The translations under genes were made by a program, and so were the position numbers. Below the pieces are notes generated by a model. That model was not told the origin of the DNA. It searched no databases and was given only the letters and a program-made list of their open reading frames with translations. A stretch of DNA of 64,000 nucleotides from NCBI GenBank assembly GCA_028689145.1, contig JAQTWT010000009.1:1-64000 (forward strand), read 5' to 3'. How positions within the stretch are numbered: the stretch's first letter is position 1; each line of letters begins with the position of its first letter. This stretch comes from Gallionella sp. (lineage in GTDB: Bacteria; Pseudomonadota; Gammaproteobacteria; Burkholderiales; Gallionellaceae). This document shows, in pieces, positions 10,404 to 20,490 of this stretch.

Positions 10404-10768
10404 TGGGCAATTTCGCCAGAACCGACCGTATCGCCCAGCAAATCCAACGCGAAATAGCCGAGCTGGTGCGCCTTGAGATCAACGATCCGCGTGTACGTTT
10501 GGTGACCATCACCGGTGTTGAAGTGGCGGGCGATCATTCCCACGCCAAGATATTCTTTACCCGGCTGGACGGCAAACACGCCGAGGCGCAGCAGGGGCTG
10601 GAAAGTGCAGGCGGTTTCCTGCGCAAGCAGCTGGCGCGCAGCATCAAGCTGCGCATCATGCCGCAACTGCATTTTGTTTACGATGCCTCGGTTGAGCGCG
10701 GCAGCCACTTGTCGCAACTGATCGATCAGGCGGTAGCCAGCGATCAGCAACATGAAGACAAAAAATAA
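10403..10768 (+). CDS. rbfA: 30S ribosome-binding factor RbfA
   Basis: A 121-residue cold-shock ribosome maturation factor. The first base of its ATG is the last base of the infB stop, so the genes are translationally coupled. Family features are [19 protein letters not shown] at the N-terminus, [19 protein letters not shown] in the KH-like core, and a basic helix [19 protein letters not shown]. The C-terminal tail is short and charged. Confidence 0.96.
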   Translation: MGNFARTDRIAQQIQREIAELVRLEINDPRVRLVTITGVEVAGDHSHAKIFFTRLDGKHAEAQQGLESAGGFLRKQLARSIKLRIMPQLHFVYDASVERGSHLSQLIDQAVASDQQHEDKK

Positions 10769-10792
10769 TCCTAGAAAGCTCAGTTGAGGGGT

Positions 10793-10822
10793 TTGTAGGT
10801 GCGAATTCATTCGCACCTACAA
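10793..10822. repeat. Perfect 14-bp-arm palindrome between rbfA and truB
   Basis: TTGTAGGTGCGAAT (10793-10806) and its exact reverse complement (10809-10822) are separated by 2 bases. The outer GTAGG/CCTAC ends match those of other short repeats in this window. There is no U-tract, so it is not a typical terminator. Confidence 0.8.
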
Positions 10823-10888
10823 GAGTGGTGTAATTCGTTGAAATATCATAACATTCTTCGTTAATTGCGTTTTTCAGGATAATCGCTA

Positions 10889-11830
10889 ATGGCACGAACT
10901 TATCGCCCGCTGGATGGCGTGCTTCTGTTTGATAAGTCGCTGGAACTCAGCTCCAACGACGCTTTGCAAAAAGTCCGCCGCCTGTTTCAGGCCGAAAAAG
11001 CCGGACACACCGGCACCCTTGATCCCCTTGCCACCGGCTTGTTGCCAATCTGTTTCGGTGAGGCCACCAAATTCTCCAACGCGCTGCTGGATGCCGATAA
11101 AACCTATCGCGCCTTGCTTCGTCTGGGGCAAACCACTACCACCGGGGATGCGGAAGGCGAAATTGTCGCCGAGCATCCGGTCGATGTCGGGCAGGCGGAT
11201 GTCGATGCTGTGCTGGCGAAATTTCGCGGCGAAATTCGGCAGCTTCCGCCGATGCACAGTGCGCTCAAGCACAAGGGCAAGCCGCTTTACGAATACATCC
11301 GCAAGGGCGAAACCATAGAGCGCGAGTTGCGCGACGTGGTGATACACGAATTGCTGCTGAACTCTTTCGGCGGCAATGAAATGGACATCACGGTGCGTTG
11401 CAGCAAGGGCACCTACATACGCACACTGGCCGAAGATATCGGCGCGGCGCTCGGTTGCGGCGCTCACCTGACCGGCCTGCGCCGTATCGCGATAGCGCAC
11501 CTCGATTTGAACGATGCCTACAACTGGCAGCAACTTGAAGCGATGGACGGCGCGGAGCGCGATGCCTGCATCTTGCCGCTGGAAACCCTGATGCCGGACA
11601 TGCCCAGACTGCAACTGGATGACGTGCAGGTCAAACGCCTTGCGCAGGGCCAGCGTCTGGCGCTGGATACCGGCTTGCCGGATGGCAGGGTCGGTTTGTA
11701 TGGCGCGCAGGGATTTGTCGGCGTGGGGTTGCTGCAGGGTCGCCGCCTCGCGCCGGACAGATTGTTGTCCGGGGTGGCAAAACAGGCCGCCAAGCCGTCT
11801 TTGGCGGAAAATTTTGGGGTTGAGCAATAA
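10889..11830 (+). CDS. truB: tRNA pseudouridine(55) synthase TruB
   Basis: A 313-residue enzyme that makes pseudouridine 55 in the T-loop of tRNAs. The catalytic block GHTGTLDPLATGLLP contains the nucleophilic Asp near residue 46. The family blocks KTYRALLRLGQTTTTGDAEG, PPMHSALKHKGKPLYEYIRKG and CSKGTYIRTLAEDIG follow. The C-terminal PUA-like domain spans about 250-313. The weak site AGGATAA precedes the start. It follows rbfA after a 120-bp gap that holds a palindrome. Confidence 0.96.
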   Translation: MARTYRPLDGVLLFDKSLELSSNDALQKVRRLFQAEKAGHTGTLDPLATGLLPICFGEATKFSNALLDADKTYRALLRLGQTTTTGDAEGEIVAEHPVDVGQADVDAVLAKFRGEIRQLPPMHSALKHKGKPLYEYIRKGETIERELRDVVIHELLLNSFGGNEMDITVRCSKGTYIRTLAEDIGAALGCGAHLTGLRRIAIAHLDLNDAYNWQQLEAMDGAERDACILPLETLMPDMPRLQLDDVQVKRLAQGQRLALDTGLPDGRVGLYGAQGFVGVGLLQGRRLAPDRLLSGVAKQAAKPSLAENFGVEQ

Positions 11831-11849
11831 CCCCGTTTAAGGGTAAAAT
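11820..11849 (+). promoter_or_regulatory. Candidate sigma-70 promoter for rpsO
   Basis: TTGAGC (11820-11825) and TAAAAT (11844-11849) are separated by 18 bases and sit 30 bases before the rpsO start. The -35 overlaps the end of truB. A separate rpsO promoter is known in enterobacteria; this one is inferred from sequence only. Confidence 0.5.
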
Positions 11850-11878
11850 GCTACACTTTTTCTAGGAGAGTAAAACCA

Positions 11879-12148
11879 ATGGCAATTACCGCCGCGCAAA
11901 AAGCGCAAATCGTTACCGACTTTCAACGTGCCAAAAGTGACACGGGTTCCCCCGAAGTGCAAGTGGCGTTGATCACCGCACGTATCGCTTATCTGACCGA
12001 ACATTTCAAAAGCAATGTCAAGGATCACCACTCCCGCCGCGGTCTGCTGCGTCTGGTAAGTCGCCGCCGCAAGTTGCTGGATTATCTAAAGAGCAAGAAT
12101 GACGCGGGCTACCGTGCGTTGATTCAACGCCTGGAAATCCGCAAGTAA
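11879..12148 (+). CDS. rpsO: 30S ribosomal protein S15
   Basis: An 89-residue primary 16S rRNA-binding protein. The sequence from [19 protein letters not shown] through [23 protein letters not shown] is canonical S15, including the conserved HxxDxHSRRGL-type RNA-binding loop. A strong TAGGAG site lies 12 bases before the start. It is followed by a GC-rich hairpin and pnp, the classical rpsO-pnp order. Confidence 0.97.
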   Translation: MAITAAQKAQIVTDFQRAKSDTGSPEVQVALITARIAYLTEHFKSNVKDHHSRRGLLRLVSRRRKLLDYLKSKNDAGYRALIQRLEIRK

Positions 12149-12163
12149 TCAGATTGTATTCGG

Positions 12164-12183
12164 CGGGTCGCGTAAGCGGCCCG
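12164..12183 (+). terminator. rpsO-pnp intergenic hairpin
   Basis: CGGGTCGC (12164-12171) and GCGGCCCG (12176-12183) form an 8-bp stem with one G-U pair and a GTAA loop, followed by TGTTGTTT. It probably gives partial termination after rpsO, as in other bacteria. Confidence 0.6.
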
Positions 12184-12250
12184 TGTTGTTTCGTCTTGTC
12201 AATTTTGTGTGGCGCGTTGTGCGTCATGTCATGCACATGAGAGGTTTATC

Positions 12251-14359
12251 TTGAGTCACTATAAAAAAACATTAACATTCGGCAATCATCAACTCACGCT
12301 GGAGACCGGCGAAATTGCCCGTCAGGCCAGCGGTGCGGTGATGGTCAGTCTGGATGATACCGTGGTGTTGGTCACTGTAGTTGGCAGGAAAGATGCCAAG
12401 CCGGAGCAGGATTTTTTCCCGCTCACCGTTGACTATCAGGAAAAAACATATGCTGCAGGCAAGATTCCCGGCAGTTTCTTCAAGCGTGAAGGCCGTCCGA
12501 GCGAAAAAGAAATTCTGACCTCGCGTCTGATCGACCGTCCGTTGCGCCCGCTGTTCCCAGAAAGTTTTTACAACGAAGTGCAGATCGTCGCGACGGTGAT
12601 GTCTTCGGATAGCGAGATCGATTCCGATATTCCCGCCATGATCGGTGCATCCGCAGCGCTGGCACTGTCCGGCATTCCGTTCGACGGCCCGATCGGCGCG
12701 GCGCGCGTGGGTTATGCCAACGGCCAGTACCTGCTCAACCCGACTGCCACGGAATTGCTGACTTCGCAAATGGATCTGGTGGTTGCCGGAACCGATCGCG
12801 CTGTGCAGATGGTGGAATCCGAAGCGCAACAGTTGTCCGAAGAGATCATGCTGGGCGCGGTGATGTTCGGTCACGAGCAGATGCAAGTGGTGATTCAGGC
12901 GATCAATGAAATGGCCGATGCGGTTGGTGCACCGGCTTGGGAGTGGACTGCTCCGGCCAAGGACGAAGCCCTGATTGCGCAGATTGCCGGTCTGGCTGAA
13001 GCCGAACTGGGCAAGGCTTATGCGATTCGTTCCAAGCAGGCGCGTACCGATGCCGTGGCAGCGGTTCACGATAAAGTGATGGCGGCAATGGCACCGGAAG
13101 TCGTTGCAACCCAGAAAAACCACATCAATGATCTGTTTAGCGCGCTGGAAGCCAAGATCGTGCGCGGACAGATTCTCAGCGGTGAGCCGCGCATCGACGG
13201 CCGCGATACCCGTACCGTGCGCCCGATCACTATCCGCAACGGCGTATTGCCGCGCGTACACGGTTCTTCGTTGTTCACCCGCGGCGAAACACAGGCCATC
13301 GTGGTCGCGACTTTGGGCAGCATGCGCGATGCGCAGAAAATCGACGCGCTGCAGGGCGAATATATCGACCGTTTCATGCTGCACTATAATTTCCCTCCGT
13401 ATTCCACCGGTGAAACCGGCCGTGTCGGTACGCCAAAACGCCGCGAAATCGGTCATGGCCGTTTGGCCAAGCGCGCGCTGGTGGCAGTGTTGCCGAGCGA
13501 AGAAGAATTCGGCTACGCGATGCGCGTGGTGTCGGAAATAACCGAGTCGAACGGTTCCAGCTCGATGGCTTCGGTATGCGGCGGTTGTCTGTCGCTGCTG
13601 GATGCCGGCGTGCCGATCAAGGCGCATGTGGCGGGTATCGCCATGGGACTGATCAAGGAAGGCAACCGTTTCGCGGTACTGACCGATATCCTCGGCGACG
13701 AAGATCATCTGGGCGATATGGACTTCAAGGTGGCCGGTACCGAAGCAGGCGTGACCGCGCTGCAAATGGACATCAAGATCAACGGTATCACCCGCGACAT
13801 CATGCAGGCCGCGTTGACTCAGGCCCGCGAAGGCCGTATGCACATCTTGGGCTTGATGAAGCAGGCCATGCCGAATGCGCGTACCGAAGTTTCCGAATTT
13901 GCGCCGCGCATGATCAAGATGAAGATCAATCCCGAGAAGATTCGCGACGTGATCGGCAAGGGCGGGGCGGTTATCCGTGCCCTGACCGAAGAAACCGGCA
14001 CGACTATCGACATCGACGATAGCGGCAACATCACTATCGCCTGTGTGAGCGGCGAAGCGGGTGAATTGGCCAGGAAGCGCATCGAAGATATCGTAGCAGA
14101 CGTTGAAGTCGGCAAAATATACGAAGGTCCTGTGGTCAAGCTGCTCGATTTCGGCGCGCTGGTAAATGTGTTGCCGGGCAAGGACGGCTTGCTGCATATC
14201 TCCCAAATCGCCCATGAACGCGTCAACAGCGTGTCGGATCACCTCAAGGAAGGTCAGATAGTGCGCGTGAAGGTGCTGGAAGTGGATGACAAGGGACGCA
14301 TGAAGCTGAGCATGAAAGTGCTGCTGGCAGCTCCGGAGGCGGCTACTGCTGCAGAGTAA
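12251..14359 (+). CDS. pnp: Polyribonucleotide nucleotidyltransferase (PNPase)
   Basis: A 702-residue phosphorolytic 3'-5' exoribonuclease. I place the start at the TTG at 12251 because GAGAGG lies 7 bases before it and the resulting N-terminus ([19 protein letters not shown]) matches the family. An in-frame ATG at 12209 would add 14 unconserved residues. The order is RNase PH 1, alpha domain, RNase PH 2 ([22 protein letters not shown] near 315-340), KH ([13 protein letters not shown] near 560), and S1 ([22 protein letters not shown] near 618). The gene ends the operon at a strong terminator. Confidence 0.96.
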   Translation: MSHYKKTLTFGNHQLTLETGEIARQASGAVMVSLDDTVVLVTVVGRKDAKPEQDFFPLTVDYQEKTYAAGKIPGSFFKREGRPSEKEILTSRLIDRPLRPLFPESFYNEVQIVATVMSSDSEIDSDIPAMIGASAALALSGIPFDGPIGAARVGYANGQYLLNPTATELLTSQMDLVVAGTDRAVQMVESEAQQLSEEIMLGAVMFGHEQMQVVIQAINEMADAVGAPAWEWTAPAKDEALIAQIAGLAEAELGKAYAIRSKQARTDAVAAVHDKVMAAMAPEVVATQKNHINDLFSALEAKIVRGQILSGEPRIDGRDTRTVRPITIRNGVLPRVHGSSLFTRGETQAIVVATLGSMRDAQKIDALQGEYIDRFMLHYNFPPYSTGETGRVGTPKRREIGHGRLAKRALVAVLPSEEEFGYAMRVVSEITESNGSSSMASVCGGCLSLLDAGVPIKAHVAGIAMGLIKEGNRFAVLTDILGDEDHLGDMDFKVAGTEAGVTALQMDIKINGITRDIMQAALTQAREGRMHILGLMKQAMPNARTEVSEFAPRMIKMKINPEKIRDVIGKGGAVIRALTEETGTTIDIDDSGNITIACVSGEAGELARKRIEDIVADVEVGKIYEGPVVKLLDFGALVNVLPGKDGLLHISQIAHERVNSVSDHLKEGQIVRVKVLEVDDKGRMKLSMKVLLAAPEAATAAE

Positions 14360-14383
14360 GCCGGTTCGTTCGTATGAAAAAAA

Positions 14384-14411
14384 GCCCCGCCAAAATTGGC
14401 GGGGCTTTTTT
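14384..14411 (+). terminator. Strong intrinsic terminator after pnp
   Basis: GCCCCGCCAA (14384-14393) pairs with TTGGCGGGGC (14396-14405) around a 2-base gap and is followed by six T. An A-run precedes it, so it could also work for dksA transcripts arriving from the other strand. Confidence 0.92.
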
Positions 14412-14462
14412 AATGTTTAAGCGCAAGAAAACAGGTCGGTTTTGGAGAAAATCGAGCGAAAA

Positions 14463-14885
14463 TTATTTCGCTATTTGTTTCTCACGGATTTCATCAAGAG
14501 TTTTGCAGTCGATGCACAGCGTGGCGGTAGGTCTTGCTTCCAGACGGTTTAAGCCGATTTCAATACCGCATTTATCGCAGTAACCGTAATCACCAGCGTT
14601 GATTCTTGCCAACATTTCATCGATTCGTTTGATAAGTTTGCCTTCGCGGTCGCGGTTACGCAGTTCCAAGCTTACGTCGGATTCCTGTGTGGCACGGTCA
14701 TTCGGATCAGCAAATATAGTGGCCTCGTCCTGCATAGTATGCACGGTGCGGTCGATATCCTCGCCCAGCCCAGCCTTGACATTGTTTAATATTTGACTGA
14801 AATGGTCGAGTTGCTTTGGGTTCATGTAGGCCTCGCCCTTCTTGGGTTTGTAGGGGGCGACGGGTTTTTGTGGCTGTACCGGCAT
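14463..14885 (-). CDS. dksA: RNA polymerase-binding transcription factor DksA
   Basis: A 140-residue secondary-channel factor that works with ppGpp in the stringent response. The coiled-coil segment holds the tip residues D and A ([13 protein letters not shown] near residues 72-85). The C-terminal four-cysteine zinc finger is CDKC (near 105-108) and CIDC (near 126-129). GGAG sits 7 bases before the start. It is convergent with pnp and shares its terminator region. Confidence 0.95.
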   Translation of the reverse strand: MPVQPQKPVAPYKPKKGEAYMNPKQLDHFSQILNNVKAGLGEDIDRTVHTMQDEATIFADPNDRATQESDVSLELRNRDREGKLIKRIDEMLARINAGDYGYCDKCGIEIGLNRLEARPTATLCIDCKTLDEIREKQIAK

Positions 14886-14920
14886 TGCACTTCTCCAACG
14901 GGATAAAAATAAAGTCCGCT

Positions 14921-14949
14921 TTAATACCAGAAAGTAACTTTCTAGGCAA
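14921..14949 (-). promoter_or_regulatory. Sigma-70 promoter for dksA
   Basis: Read on the minus strand, TTGCCT (14949-14944) and TATTAA (14926-14921) are separated by exactly 17 bases, about 36 bases before the dksA start. Confidence 0.6.
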
Positions 14950-15249
14950 CTAAATTTACGGGTGGAAATGTATTTATGTGAATAAGTAATTGTCTGTATA
15001 AGCGTTTTTTTGGCGTTTCCCTAGTATGGGGTTGGACAGCATCTTCGTTGGGCGGTTCTGGTGCAGCGTCAAGTACAAAGACGTAAATTTGAAGGGCTAT
15101 GCAACGCGATGGGGTTGATGATCTGGCTGGCGGAATACTTTTGCTATAAATGGCGAGCGATCTCACCAGTCACTGTGCAATCTATTGATCCGGTCAAGTG
15201 AAGTTTGAAGCCCATTCCACCTGATGTATCGAAGCAACCGTGTTCCAAG
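14950..15249. other. Gap between dksA and the IS110 transposase
   Basis: I see no gene in these 300 bases. The right-hand part next to the transposase stop must hold one end of the IS110 element. That family lacks classical terminal inverted repeats, so I cannot place the boundary. Confidence 0.5.
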
Positions 15250-16340
<1,091 letters not shown>

Positions 16341-16618
16341 AGAATTAACCAACAAAAAACTAACCCATGTCCAGTAAAACGAAACATACAAGGGTGAATG
16401 GACTTCGATACGTTTTGCGTACCCAATGCTGAGATTAGAAGCATCAGCCCGAACGAAAAATTCAAACATATTCGTGCCGAATCAATAATACCCGACGAGG
16501 GGTGCGCAACGGCCAGCGGGGTGGCGCAAGAATAATAGAAAATCTAGCAAGAATGAGGCCGCGTCTTGCTGTGGCGAAAGGGACGAACAGACCGGCTTAA
16601 GTAGATTAATTTCTAGTC
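16341..16618. other. Gap between the IS110 end and the ccoN promoter
   Basis: About 280 bases without a supported gene. I looked for an FNR/ANR-type site (TTGAT-N4-ATCAA) that would fit an oxygen-regulated cbb3 operon and saw none. The IS110 boundary probably lies in the left part. Confidence 0.5.
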
Positions 16619-16646
16619 TTGACGGATGGATACACTGTAGTAGAAT
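16619..16646 (+). promoter_or_regulatory. Sigma-70 promoter for the ccoNOQP operon
   Basis: TTGACG (16619-16624), 16-base spacer, TAGAAT (16641-16646). The predicted transcript has a leader of about 110 bases before the ccoN start. Confidence 0.6.
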
Positions 16647-16761
16647 GCCGCTCGGCAGTATCAGTATAAGTACAATAAAAAGGTTTACCAAGCACAACAG
16701 ATTCATTATGGAGTGCAAGGTGCATTGGTTTTTTTAATTTCACTCTGGAGAGGAGACTGTT

Positions 16762-18195
16762 GTGGAAGCTACGCAAGCGACACCAGTAAAGTATGATATG
16801 GAAGTGGTCAAATGGTTCACCATTGCCGCAGCCATTTATGCAGTTGTAGGCACGCTGCTCGGTGTGTATATCGCATCGGAATTGGCATGGCCTTTTTTGA
16901 ACTTTGACCTTGAATGGATCACCTTTGGTCGTCTGCGTCCGTTGCATACCAATGCGGTAATCTTTGCATTTGGTGGCTGCGCGTTGATGGCTACCGGTTT
17001 TTATATGGTGCAGCGCACCGGGGCGACTAAGCTGTGGAGCAACGGCTTGGCATGGTTTACCTTCTGGGGTTGGAACCTGATCATTGTTCTGGCGGTTGTT
17101 ACTTTGCCGCTGGGTTTGACTTCCGGCAAAGAATACGCCGAGCTGGAATGGCCGATTGATATTCTGATTGCGGTAGTCTGGTTGTCGTTCGGCTTGAATC
17201 ACATCATGACCGTGGCGATTCGCAAGACCTCTCATATCTATGTGTCCAATTGGTTCACTATGGGTATGATTGTGATGATTACCTATCTGCATGTGGTCAA
17301 TAGTATGGCGATCCCTGTCAGCTTGACCAATTCATTCTCCATTTACTCTGGTGTGCAGGATGCGATGATCCAGTGGTGGTGGGGACATAATGCGGTGGGT
17401 TTCTACCTGACCGGCGGCTTCCTCGGCATCATGTACTACTTTGTGCCAAAGCAGGTTGGTCGTCCCGTGTTCTCGTATCGTCTGTCGGTGCTGCACTTCT
17501 GGGCGCTGACCTTCGGCTACGTTTGGCTGGGCGCGCACCATCTGCAATACACCGCATTGCCTGACTGGACCGGCTCCTTGGGCGCCGCTGTCTCTCTGGC
17601 GATGATCATCCCGTCCTGGGGCGGTGCGATGAACGGTATGATGACTTTGTCCGGCGCATGGGATCGTCTGCGTACCGACTACATTCTGCGTTTCTTGGTA
17701 GTGGCTTTGGCGTTCTACGCTATGTCCACCTTTGAAGGTCCTGTGATGTCCATCAAGACTGTGAATGCTCTGTCACACTACACCGACTGGACAGTTGGTC
17801 ACGTGCATTCCGGTGCGTTGGGCTGGATGGCGATGGTTGCCTACGGTGCGATGTATCACATGATCAAGAAGTTGTGGGGCGTGGAGAAGATGTACTCCGA
17901 AAGTCTGGTGAACGTGCACTTCTGGTTGGCTACTATCGGTACGGTTGTTTATGTCGTGGCGATGTGGGTATCCGGTATCATGCAGGGTCTGATGTGGCGT
18001 GATTATGACGAATACGGCACCTTGACCTATACCTTTGTGGAGTCCGTGTCCGCAATGCATCCGTATTACGCGATGCGTGCAATCGGCGGTCTGATTTTCC
18101 ACATTGGTACCTTGATTGCCCTATACAACATCGTAATGACCGTGAGCACGGCAAAATCCGTACGCGGTACTAACGCTGTTCCTGCTAACGCATAA
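16762..18195 (+). CDS. ccoN: cbb3-type cytochrome c oxidase subunit I
   Basis: The 477-residue catalytic heme-copper subunit in the inner membrane, carrying heme b and the b3-CuB centre where oxygen is reduced. The start is GTG with GGAGAGGAGA just upstream. The first TM segment is near residues 16-38. Histidine-containing blocks typical of CcoN are visible: [17 protein letters not shown] near residue 55, [13 protein letters not shown] near 207, LGAHHLQY near 258 and [14 protein letters not shown] near 343-356. It heads ccoNOQP, with 11 bp to ccoO. Confidence 0.97.
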   Translation: MEATQATPVKYDMEVVKWFTIAAAIYAVVGTLLGVYIASELAWPFLNFDLEWITFGRLRPLHTNAVIFAFGGCALMATGFYMVQRTGATKLWSNGLAWFTFWGWNLIIVLAVVTLPLGLTSGKEYAELEWPIDILIAVVWLSFGLNHIMTVAIRKTSHIYVSNWFTMGMIVMITYLHVVNSMAIPVSLTNSFSIYSGVQDAMIQWWWGHNAVGFYLTGGFLGIMYYFVPKQVGRPVFSYRLSVLHFWALTFGYVWLGAHHLQYTALPDWTGSLGAAVSLAMIIPSWGGAMNGMMTLSGAWDRLRTDYILRFLVVALAFYAMSTFEGPVMSIKTVNALSHYTDWTVGHVHSGALGWMAMVAYGAMYHMIKKLWGVEKMYSESLVNVHFWLATIGTVVYVVAMWVSGIMQGLMWRDYDEYGTLTYTFVESVSAMHPYYAMRAIGGLIFHIGTLIALYNIVMTVSTAKSVRGTNAVPANA

Positions 18196-18206
18196 GGAGT
18201 GATGAC

Positions 18207-19004
18207 ATGTCAGATCACGACAAAATCTATTCAACCAAATTTCAGGACAAGATCGAGCGCAGTACGCTCCTGATGTTTGTGCTCACAGCTTTCGCTGTGG
18301 CGATCGGCGGTATTGTGGAAATCGTCCCGTTGTTCTATTTGCCAAACACGGCTATGGCCAGCAAGGATGGTACCTACAACAATACTCAACATAAAGATAA
18401 TAGCGGCAATGTTATTCCGATGGACAAGATCATCTGGAATCCGGCAACTTCAGCGCACAAAACACTGGCTGATTGGCAGCCTGGTGATGGTGTGCGGCCA
18501 TACACCGCACTGGAAACAGCCGGGCGCAACGTGTATATCCGTGAAGGTTGTTTCCTGTGCCATTCGCAGATGATTCGTCCATTCCGTGACGAGAAGGACC
18601 GTTATGGTCACTACTCAATCGCGGAAGAGTCGATGTACGACCATACCTACCAGTGGGGTTCCAAGCGTACCGGTCCCGATCTGGCTCGTCTGGCGGGCAA
18701 GTATTCGGATGAATGGCATCGCCGTCATCTGAAGTATCCGCGCGAAGTGGTGCAGGAATCTGTTATGCCTAACTATTTTTGGCTGGAAAACAAGCCGGTT
18801 GATGTGGCGGAAACAGTTCAAACGCTAACAGTGATGACCATGATGCCGTTTAATCCAGTGCCGAAGGATATCTACACCGACGAATACATCGCCGGGGCAG
18901 CTGCACAACTGGAAGGCAAGACCGATATGGACGCGCTGATTGCCTATTTGCAGAGTCTGGGTAACCACGTTAAGTTCGAAGAAGGTGTTAACTACCGTGA
19001 CTAA
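18207..19004 (+). CDS. ccoO: cbb3-type cytochrome c oxidase subunit II (monoheme)
   Basis: A 265-residue membrane-anchored c-type cytochrome. One N-terminal TM helix (about 23-45) anchors a periplasmic domain with a single heme-binding CFLCH motif near residues 117-121 in the family block EGCFLCHSQMIRPF. The axial Met is likely in SVMPNYFWL. AAGGAG precedes the start. The gene ends 8 bases past a possible GTG start of ccoQ. Confidence 0.97.
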   Translation: MSDHDKIYSTKFQDKIERSTLLMFVLTAFAVAIGGIVEIVPLFYLPNTAMASKDGTYNNTQHKDNSGNVIPMDKIIWNPATSAHKTLADWQPGDGVRPYTALETAGRNVYIREGCFLCHSQMIRPFRDEKDRYGHYSIAEESMYDHTYQWGSKRTGPDLARLAGKYSDEWHRRHLKYPREVVQESVMPNYFWLENKPVDVAETVQTLTVMTMMPFNPVPKDIYTDEYIAGAAAQLEGKTDMDALIAYLQSLGNHVKFEEGVNYRD

Positions 19005-19023
19005 ACTGTTGGGATACCTTGGG

Positions 19024-19203
19024 ATGGACGTGGCTGCCATGACCACAAACGACTGGCTGGGGGTGTTTTTTGCCCTGGTTTCAGCGATCGGCATGGTCGT
19101 GGTCTATTTCATGGTATTCCGGCCGTCCAACAAGGAAAAATTCGAAGCCCATGGCACGATGGCTATGGACGACGAAGATCCTATTAAACTGGGAGATAAA
19201 TGA
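19024..19203 (+). CDS. ccoQ: cbb3 oxidase small subunit CcoQ
   Basis: A 59-residue single-TM protein (helix near residues 11-30, DWLGVFFALVSAIGMVVVYF) with a charged C-terminal tail. CcoQ stabilises the assembled oxidase. The start is uncertain: ATG at 19024 gives the typical size, while an in-frame GTG at 18997, overlapping the ccoO stop and preceded by GAAGG, would add nine residues. The stop overlaps the ccoP start (ATGATGA). Confidence 0.85.
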   Translation: MDVAAMTTNDWLGVFFALVSAIGMVVVYFMVFRPSNKEKFEAHGTMAMDDEDPIKLGDK

Positions 19204-20150
19204 TGAGTGATAAACATGATGTGGATGGCGTGCCGACGACTGGTCACGTCTGGGATGACAATCTGGGGGATTTGACCAACCAACCGCCGAAGTGGTGGAT
19301 GTTGGGGCTGACCGCCAGTGCAATCTGGGTGGTTGCTTACTGGTTGTACTATCCGTCGATTCCGGTCTCCAATACCCAGAGCTTCTTCAAGGGTTTTGGC
19401 GGCTGGAGCGCGATCAGCGAGATGGAGGCTGATAAGAGCGTGGTGGATGAGGTGCGCGGCAAATATGAGGACAAGCTGAAGGGGATGACACCGGCAGCGA
19501 TTCTGGCGGACAGTGATCTGACTGAATATGTCACCCGTTCCGGTAAGGTGCTGTTCGGCGATAACTGCGCAGCCTGTCACGGTCAGAACGGTGTCGGTAC
19601 GCACGATAAGCAAGGCCTGTTTGCTCCGGTGCTGAACGATGATGACTGGCTGTTTGGTGGAAAGATCGACGAGATTCATACCACCATTACCGGTGGCCGC
19701 CAAGGCATGATGACGGCACACAAGGGCGTTTTGTCCGATGCCGAAATCACTACACTGGCAAATGCAGTTGCCGCCGGTAAGCCGACTTCAACCCCCTTGT
19801 TTGCCGAGAAAGGTTGTACGACCTGTCATGGCGAAGACGGTAAGGGCATCGCCGCAATGGGCTCCGCCAATCTGGCGGATGGCATCTGGCGTTTCGAGAG
19901 TTCGCCTGAGGGTATCAAGCGTACCATCGAATACGGCGTGAATGCCGGTACCCCGGAAACCCGTGTGGCAGTGATGCCGGCCTTTCAGGGCGGGAAATTG
20001 TCGGATTCCGAGATCAAGAAACTGGCGGTATATGTGTACAAATTCGGTGGTGGCCAAGCCGAAGCGCCGGTTGCACCTGTTGCGGCTGAAGCTGTTCCCG
20101 CCGCTGAAGCTGCACCGGCACCAGCACCAGCACCAGTTGTAGCAAAGTAA
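19203..20150 (+). CDS. ccoP: cbb3-type cytochrome c oxidase subunit III (diheme)
   Basis: A 315-residue diheme cytochrome c that delivers electrons to CcoN. One TM helix lies near residues 38-60 (WWMLGLTASAIWVVAYWLYY). Two heme motifs are visible: CAACH near 121-125 and CTTCH near 204-208. The end is an Ala/Pro/Glu-rich tail of about 35 residues, unusually long and low in complexity. An ATG at 19200 is also in frame; I prefer 19203 for its better spacing to GGAG. Confidence 0.96.
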   Translation: MSDKHDVDGVPTTGHVWDDNLGDLTNQPPKWWMLGLTASAIWVVAYWLYYPSIPVSNTQSFFKGFGGWSAISEMEADKSVVDEVRGKYEDKLKGMTPAAILADSDLTEYVTRSGKVLFGDNCAACHGQNGVGTHDKQGLFAPVLNDDDWLFGGKIDEIHTTITGGRQGMMTAHKGVLSDAEITTLANAVAAGKPTSTPLFAEKGCTTCHGEDGKGIAAMGSANLADGIWRFESSPEGIKRTIEYGVNAGTPETRVAVMPAFQGGKLSDSEIKKLAVYVYKFGGGQAEAPVAPVAAEAVPAAEAAPAPAPAPVVAK

Positions 20151-20211
20151 TTTGCCTCACGGTCGGCGCGGGAGTCATCCCGCCCGACCTTAACTTACAA
20201 GGGAGATAGCG

Positions 20212-20331
20212 ATGAATCATGATGCGGTTTTCTGGAGTGTAGTCATCTGCGTTGCTGGCGCAGCTGCGGTGGTCGGTTGGTTGCTTTACGTTGCCTATCG
20301 GAATGCCACCAAGGATCAGGGCAAACAATAA
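20212..20331 (+). CDS. 39-residue single-TM protein in the cco operon
   Basis: A small gene with a near-ideal ribosome site (AAGGGAGATAGCG) before ATG at 20212. The product starts MNHDAVFWSVVICVAGAA, has one hydrophobic helix (about 7-29) and ends in a basic, polar tail (YRNATKDQGKQ). It follows ccoP by 61 bp and precedes a strong terminator, so it is the last gene of the ccoNOQP transcript. It is not CcoS, which is present at 24980. I do not recognise the family. Its position suggests an accessory or assembly subunit of the oxidase. Confidence 0.75.
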   Translation: MNHDAVFWSVVICVAGAAAVVGWLLYVAYRNATKDQGKQ

Positions 20332-20351
20332 TTCTGGTGGTATTTAAAGAG

Positions 20352-20378
20352 GAGGAGAGTTCGCTCTCCTCTTTTTTA
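20352..20378 (+). terminator. Intrinsic terminator ending the ccoNOQP transcript
   Basis: GAGGAGAG (20352-20359) and CTCTCCTC (20364-20371) pair around a stable TTCG tetraloop, followed by six T. Confidence 0.93.
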
Positions 20379-20490
20379 TTCGGCAACAGGGTGACTCCGT
20401 ATCGGTTTTGTGTGGCTGGCAAAATTTATCCGGTGTCATCTTTATGATCAAGCTTGGCGTTCGGCCTGTCGTGCTATATTAGGAGTGAGT

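Noticed and set aside
10886-11827. Open frame covering truB on the minus strand
   Set aside because: Mirror frame of truB with low-complexity composition; no promoter or ribosome site.
12272-14242. Long open frame opposite pnp (656 codons, minus strand)
   Set aside because: It is a shadow of a highly conserved coding strand in GC-rich DNA, with no ribosome site or recognisable family.
20454-20480. Possible promoter TTGGCG/TATATT before ccoG
   Set aside because: The -10 abuts the AGGAG site and GTG start, so the transcript would begin after the ribosome site; spacing is also only 15 bases.
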